Origin: Dyadobacter endophyticus
Lineage (GTDB): Bacteria > Bacteroidota > Bacteroidia > Cytophagales > Spirosomataceae
Direction of reading: 5' to 3'
Assembly (NCBI RefSeq): GCF_014641595.1
Contig: NZ_BMIA01000002.1
Coordinates: forward strand, 868,001 to 932,000
Length of the DNA stretch: 64,000 bases
Position numbers and translations under genes: made by a program. The notes below the pieces were generated by a model, which worked only from the letters and a program-made list of their open reading frames with translations, made no database searches and had not been told where the DNA came from. Shown in pieces: positions 60,801-64,000 of this stretch. Every line of letters starts with the position of its first letter. Position 1 is the stretch's first letter.

Positions 60801-60935
60801 GCCGGGAATTTCAATTCCGTCCTTGTCCGTGACCCTCCCGGATACTGAACCGTTTTGTGCCCGTGCGGCATTCCAGCAAATCGCCAATGCCAAGCACAGC
60901 AACAGCAGGTTGTTGTGAAGTAGTTTTTTCATCAT
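57816..60935 (-). CDS. SusC/RagA-type TonB-dependent receptor, locus 4
   Basis: A 1039-residue protein that starts MMKK (ATGATG; the second ATG at 60932 is equally possible). The signal ends at AARAQ. It has a CarboxypepD-like domain (VSGRVTDKDGIEIPGVSVSI), linker LDEVVVTALGQTQEKRAIGYSV, plug (QPLFVIDGIVISNATTAG, NPDDVESISVLKGPAATALYGLRASNGAIIITTKRG) and a barrel ending in RSFQLGINVNF. It is the first gene of locus 4, divergent from the BlaI/M56 pair with 222 bp between. Confidence 0.95.
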   Translation of the reverse strand: MMKKLLHNNLLLLCLALAICWNAARAQNGSVSGRVTDKDGIEIPGVSVSIKGTSQGTLTDEKGVYAIQAGPGETLVFSFIGFKKQELLLGNQRSQLNVQMEADVSMLDEVVVTALGQTQEKRAIGYSVQSIRSDELRESGNPNMVGALQGKIAGAVITGSGGAPGAGVNIILRGITSLSGSADNQPLFVIDGIVISNATTAGNPLPSAGSASPGASEQFANTNRAADINPDDVESISVLKGPAATALYGLRASNGAIIITTKRGKTGKLNVSVSLSGGVDILGKSPDIQTRFLQGRFGEFISPTEVRQRTPYQSFGPSVIGNTTDRIYDNFRGFYQTGFRTNNNITLTKGSEKGNIYVSAGHNYQQGIVPATYFERISAKIAGTYNFTRRFSASGSFNYIRSGGKRPPAGDKSVFSALSYWPNTYDVNDYLNPDGSYKNLLPGFTDNPVYLVKKSPRVDAVNRYIADLTLNYNITDWLTAKYQITMDAFNERRMRQVDSTFDVGTAVKGFLIKENINYREINSNLYLTATKQFNENWNGSLLVGNSVVGSKRPDSYYERGEGWKAPFTDEMSSYRNVQKRFYSPLQYRIVSFFADAKLSYKEMLYLNATGRNDIVSTLPKANNSFFYPSFSAGYIFTENLPQNNILSYGKLRASWAQVGKGTDPYVIGVYYELADNFPFGNTVPGYVRRSTTAADNLKPERTTSIEFGTELRFFRNRLMLDATYFTMDSKDQIVRAPVSNVSGYSFYYTNIGLIRNRGVELLATFKPVTTARFTWDMSLNFTKMSGRVIEMPDELEEIAYFDNGSRGVLKVREGSKLGELWGLDYLRAPDGQLLIQANGLPLTSQVTVPWGNALPDWTAGLTNTFNYRGIGLSFLLEWRQGGDVVDLGERNAFRAGSIAITGRRYEQVVFKGVVEQTGADNSVTYVPNTKAVILDDSFYNPSTARYMGNSAQFNIQDGSWLRLRTLGLSYAIPKAALAKSVFKGGVRFNFTGTNLFLNTPFRGYDPEALTFGSGTNIIGFVGRNNPATRSFQLGINVNF

Positions 60936-61108
60936 TAATTAGCTAGGTGTCGTTATATGATATCTGTAATTTACAATTGGTTCTTTAAAAAGTATCACTT
61001 GAAGTCACAATAAGACAACAAAAGGTAACATATCGATTAGCCTGCGGCGGCAAATGATGTCCCTGAGGCTCCATATTTCTTTCAATTTTCACTTAAAAAA
61101 ATATTACT

Positions 61109-61142
61109 ACTAGAAAAATAGTTTGTTAACTATAAAAATAGT
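61109..61142 (+). promoter_or_regulatory. two tandem operator dyads ACTA-N6-TAGT before the BlaI gene
   Basis: ACTAGAAAAATAGT (61109-61122) and ACTATAAAAATAGT (61129-61142) are nearly identical dyads whose centres are 20 bp apart, on one face of the helix. They end 15 nt before the BlaI ATG and lie just upstream of its -7 region, as expected for autoregulation. Confidence 0.7.
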
Positions 61143-61145
61143 TTT

Positions 61146-61153
61146 AATATTTG
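61146..61153 (+). promoter_or_regulatory. candidate -7 box AATATTTG of the BlaI gene
   Basis: One mismatch to TAnnTTTG; CGAC separates it from the ATG at 61158, the same 4-nt gap as at queG and tsaE. Confidence 0.4.
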
Positions 61154-61157
61154 CGAC

Positions 61158-61526
61158 ATGGAACTGGAAAAACTCACCAACAAGGAAGAAGAAGTAATGC
61201 AGGTTTTATGGAAGCGGGGCGCCGCATTTGTGAAGGACATGCTTCCGCTCTTCACCGGACCAACGCTACATTACAACACTCTTTCGACCATTATCCGGAA
61301 TTTGGAAGAAAAGGGTTATGTATCGCACCGGCAGTTTGGGAATACATATGAATATTTTCCGGTCGTGAAGCAGGAGGACTACCAGAATCAGTTTGTACTG
61401 AGCAAGGTCGTTGGTGGGTATTTCAACGACTCTTATAAAGACCTCGTCGCTTATTTCGCCAAGCAGGAAAAAGTGACGCCGGACGATTTGCGGGCGATCA
61501 TCCGGATGATCGAAGAAGGAGAATAA
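61158..61526 (+). CDS. BlaI/MecI/CopY-family transcriptional repressor
   Basis: A 122-residue protein with a winged-helix domain: LTNKEEEVMQVLWKRGAAFVKDML, then the recognition part LHYNTLSTIIRNLEEKGYVSHRQFGNTYEYFPVV. The dimer domain follows (YKDLVAYFAKQEKVTPDDLRAIIRMIEEGE). Such repressors bind short dyads and are inactivated by a paired M56 membrane peptidase, which is the next gene (32 nt). Two dyads upstream of its start fit autoregulation. Confidence 0.93.
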   Translation: MELEKLTNKEEEVMQVLWKRGAAFVKDMLPLFTGPTLHYNTLSTIIRNLEEKGYVSHRQFGNTYEYFPVVKQEDYQNQFVLSKVVGGYFNDSYKDLVAYFAKQEKVTPDDLRAIIRMIEEGE

Positions 61527-61558
61527 GTATTGATGTACCACATTAATCCGCCGACTTT

Positions 61559-63325
61559 ATGCTGATCCCTTACCTTATGAAAGTGAGCCTCGTGCTGGCT
61601 CTGCTCACACTGGCCTACCGCTGGCTGATCCAGTTTGAAACATTCTCGAAACTAAACCGTGTACTGCTCTGGCTCAATGTAGCTGCTGCGTGGACATTAC
61701 CATTGATAAGCCTGCCCAGATGGGGGCCGGTGGAAGTACAAACGAGCTTTCACCACAGCATTCCGAAAGTGGTGGGAAAGCTGCCGATGCTCAGCGAGCC
61801 GATCGCAACCATTCAATCACGGCCTTTCACAACTCCGGCGGAAGCCGCGATACCCGAAATGACAGCAATCGACTGGATCAGCACCATTTACCTCGCTGGT
61901 ATGCTCGCGATGGCGGCCTATTTCCTTTTCCAGATCGGTCGTCTGTTTTTTGTAGTAGCCAAAGGCCGCAATGAAGAACATCAGAACGGCGCTGCCATTG
62001 TGCATGTGGCGGGCGCTTCGCCCTACTCTTTCTTCAAATGGATCATTCTGGATTTATCGAAGCATTCCGGCAATGAACTGCATAATATCATCGCGCACGA
62101 GGCTGAGCACGCGCGGCAATGGCATAGCGCCGATTTGCTACTGGCGGAAATCCAGAAAATAGGTCTGTGGTTCAACCCGTTTGCGTGGGTCCATCAAAAA
62201 TTAGTGCAGGAAAACCTCGAATACCTCGCCGACCGTGCTGTGCTGGATAGCGGTTTTGAGAAAAAGCAATATCAGTACAATCTACTGAATGCGGTCCTGC
62301 GAACCCGTGAGCTGCCTTTAACCAATTCGTTTGCCCAGTCGCTCCTTAAAAAGCGCATTCAAATGATGAACCGGAAGCCTTCGCATTACCTGGTTTGGGT
62401 AAAATATGTAGTGGTGCTTGCATTGGTGTACATTTCATCGGCATTCGTGGCGCCTTATCGCGAGCAGATCGTTGAGCTGACGCCCGCGAAAATCCGGCCA
62501 TTTGTTCAGCCCCTGATAGGCGAAGTGATGATAACGGTTCCCGCAAAAGACTTAACCGAAAATCAACAGAAGAAGAAACCAAATCGGGAAACAGAACCTA
62601 TAAAGAAGCAAACAGTTTTAACAGGCGATACCATTCAGACGGTATTAGTCTCCCAACCGAAAGTGAAAGGAATATTGGTGGTTAATCAAACCTTATATTG
62701 GGCTATTACGCCACTCACGACCTGGGAAGAGATCAATGAAATTAAAGATGCGGTGCAGAAATTCGGTCAGGATTTTCAGATCAATAAAATACAATTCGAT
62801 CCTTTGCAACAATATATTACGGCCATATCGGTCCGTGTCAAAACAAAAAGCGGCGGTGGTGGTACGGGAGAAGAGCACGGCAGCACCGAATTTGAGCCCA
62901 TGAAAGGTTACTCGGGGTACATTACCGGGCAAGGGCATGGAATGGGCCAGATCCCGCCCGACCCGCTCCATAAGGAAATGGAGCAGGATTACGAGAAAGC
63001 GCTTGCCATTGCCAGGAAAAATGAAGTTGCCTATTTCGAATACAAGCTCGGCCAGAGCCTGGGAACGCATACCGCCATGACATTCACCCACAAACTCCTG
63101 GCCGGGCCAGACGCTGAACAGTTTTATAACAAGACCGGTCTTGGCAAATCAAAGAATAATACCCTGCGAGTCTCGGAATACCACAAAAACGCAACTCTTT
63201 ACCTGAATACGAACCCATCCACCTTTACCGAACTGAATGATGTCCCGTTTTCAAAAATCGAACGGGTGAGCCTGCTGGAAGATAATGCGAGGCGAAAATA
63301 CATTGTTGTGTATGCCACATTATAG
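61559..63325 (+). CDS. M56-family (BlaR1-like) membrane metallopeptidase
   Basis: A 588-residue protein. N-terminal helices (YLMKVSLVLALLTLAYRWLI, LLWLNVAAAWTLPLI, STIYLAGMLAMAAYFLFQI) precede the zinc peptidase site HEAEH in NIIAHEAEHARQWHSADLL (about residue 179), with ENLEYLADRAVL downstream. A helix (YLVWVKYVVVLALVYISSAFV) precedes a long C-terminal extracytoplasmic region (about 310-588). That region shows no penicillin-binding sensor motif and includes a Gly-rich stretch (SGGGGTGEEHG). It probably senses an outside signal and inactivates the BlaI-type repressor; the signal is unknown. Confidence 0.87.
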   Translation: MLIPYLMKVSLVLALLTLAYRWLIQFETFSKLNRVLLWLNVAAAWTLPLISLPRWGPVEVQTSFHHSIPKVVGKLPMLSEPIATIQSRPFTTPAEAAIPEMTAIDWISTIYLAGMLAMAAYFLFQIGRLFFVVAKGRNEEHQNGAAIVHVAGASPYSFFKWIILDLSKHSGNELHNIIAHEAEHARQWHSADLLLAEIQKIGLWFNPFAWVHQKLVQENLEYLADRAVLDSGFEKKQYQYNLLNAVLRTRELPLTNSFAQSLLKKRIQMMNRKPSHYLVWVKYVVVLALVYISSAFVAPYREQIVELTPAKIRPFVQPLIGEVMITVPAKDLTENQQKKKPNRETEPIKKQTVLTGDTIQTVLVSQPKVKGILVVNQTLYWAITPLTTWEEINEIKDAVQKFGQDFQINKIQFDPLQQYITAISVRVKTKSGGGGTGEEHGSTEFEPMKGYSGYITGQGHGMGQIPPDPLHKEMEQDYEKALAIARKNEVAYFEYKLGQSLGTHTAMTFTHKLLAGPDAEQFYNKTGLGKSKNNTLRVSEYHKNATLYLNTNPSTFTELNDVPFSKIERVSLLEDNARRKYIVVYATL

Positions 63326-63327
63326 CA

Positions 63328-63353
63328 GAAGGCGGCCCGAATGAGCCGCCTTC
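63328..63353. terminator. bidirectional terminator
   Basis: GAAGGCGGC and GCCGCCTTC pair around 8 nt between two converging genes. Confidence 0.78.
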
Positions 63354-63378
63354 GCATTTATTTCCCAATCAATAGGTC

Positions 63379-64000
63379 TTATTTCAAATTCAGCTCCTCG
63401 CCGATCGCTTTCACCTTCTCTTTCAAAGAAGCATAAACGCTGTCGAAGTCTTCATTCTTTTCCAGCGCAGCGCGTACGCCCACGTAGAACTTGATCTTCG
63501 GCTCGGTACCGGATGGGCGGCAGGTGAATTTCGTACCGTCTTCCGTGAAGAATTGCAGCACATTCGACGATTCGATACCCATTTCACCTGATGGGATAGA
63601 AGCCGTATTGCCCGACTTGAAATCGGTCGTGGTCAATGCTTTGTAGTCGTCCATTCGCACAACAGGCGACCCTGCGATGGTCTTCGGCGGGTTAGCGCGG
63701 AAATCGGCCATCATTTGCTGGATCTCGTCCGCGCCTGATTTTCCTTTTTTGGTCAATGAGATCAGCCCTTCGTAATAGAAACCAAACTGCTTGTAGATTT
63801 CCATCAGCATATCGAAAAGGCTCAGGCCCTTATCCTTCGCATAGGCCGTCAGCTCGGCGATCATCGCGCAGGAGGCAATTGCATCCTTGTCGCGCACCGC
63901 GTCGCCGATCAGGTAACCATAACTTTCTTCGCCGCCGCCGATGAACTGTTCCTTGCCTTCTTTCTCGCGGATAACCTGCGCGATATATTTGAAGCCGGTG
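63379..64000 (-). CDS. alpha-D-phosphohexomutase (phosphoglucomutase/phosphomannomutase), 5' end off window
   Basis: The C-terminal 206 residues are visible; the frame runs to the window edge. The sugar-binding loop GGGEESYGYLIGD and the phosphate-binding loop CRPSGTEPKIKFYVGV mark the last two domains of the family. The enzyme interconverts hexose 1- and 6-phosphates through a phosphoserine that lies in the missing part. The long linker resembles the large (about 570-residue) phospho-sugar mutases of Bacteroidota and Firmicutes. Confidence 0.93.
   Translation of the reverse strand, partial: TGFKYIAQVIREKEGKEQFIGGGEESYGYLIGDAVRDKDAIASCAMIAELTAYAKDKGLSLFDMLMEIYKQFGFYYEGLISLTKKGKSGADEIQQMMADFRANPPKTIAGSPVVRMDDYKALTTTDFKSGNTASIPSGEMGIESSNVLQFFTEDGTKFTCRPSGTEPKIKFYVGVRAALEKNEDFDSVYASLKEKVKAIGEELNLK

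Noticed and set aside
1..64000. Insertion sequences, integrases, phage genes, tRNA or rRNA genes, attachment sites
   Set aside because: No transposase, recombinase or structural phage motif, and no tRNA- or rRNA-like fold, was seen on either strand.

Overview
The window looks like chromosomal DNA of a Bacteroidota member of the order Cytophagales, most like Dyadobacter or a close Spirosomataceae relative. This rests on four SusC/SusD outer-membrane pairs, TAnnTTTG-type -7 promoter boxes, few Shine-Dalgarno sites, VCBS/ASPIC proteins, a DUF2723 membrane protein and the style of the individual proteins. It is an inference; no rRNA or tRNA gene was found to confirm it.

Layout. 1-7783: a partial SGNH/dehydrogenase fusion with a ThuA-domain protein, a cysteine-cluster protein, small hypotheticals and an outer-membrane barrel protein. 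6470-15904 (minus): locus 1, SusC - SusD - hairpin - VCBS/ASPIC protein - vanadium-haloperoxidase/PAP2 enzyme, with a decayed SusC 5' end upstream (16098-16247). 16617-29769: housekeeping genes: DUF1761 protein, queG, grpE-dnaJ, an endonuclease/exonuclease/phosphatase-fold protein, DUF2723 protein, an ABC exporter pair, ald and tsaE. 29826-37368: a secreted carbohydrate-oxidation neighbourhood (two Gfo/Idh/MocA proteins, heparinase-like lyase, TIM-barrel epimerase, PQQ dehydrogenase with cytochrome c). 37440-40059: a small exported protein, then an ECF sigma factor followed by two small envelope proteins and an Hsp20. 40160-60935 (minus): loci 2, 3 and 4, namely SusC-SusD; SusC-SusD-hairpin-VCBS; and SusC-SusD-lipoprotein, with a nearby CarboxypepD-domain protein. 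61158-63325: BlaI-type repressor and M56 peptidase with two tandem operator dyads. 63379-64000: 3' part of a phosphohexomutase.

How they work together. SusC and SusD form TonB-dependent uptake lids and channels. In loci 1 and 3 the same order recurs: receptor, lid, strong hairpin, then a very large beta-propeller surface protein, and in locus 1 a translationally coupled haloperoxidase. None of the four loci carries a glycoside hydrolase, a FecR anti-sigma factor or a hybrid sensor, so their substrates are unknown. The best candidates for something undescribed are the SusCD-VCBS-haloperoxidase cassette, the SusC relic in the leader of locus 1, the heptamer arrays that run into two stop codons, the paired BlaI operators, and a set of promoters placed 4 nt before the start codon. 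All positions come from reading the sequence; no database search was run.
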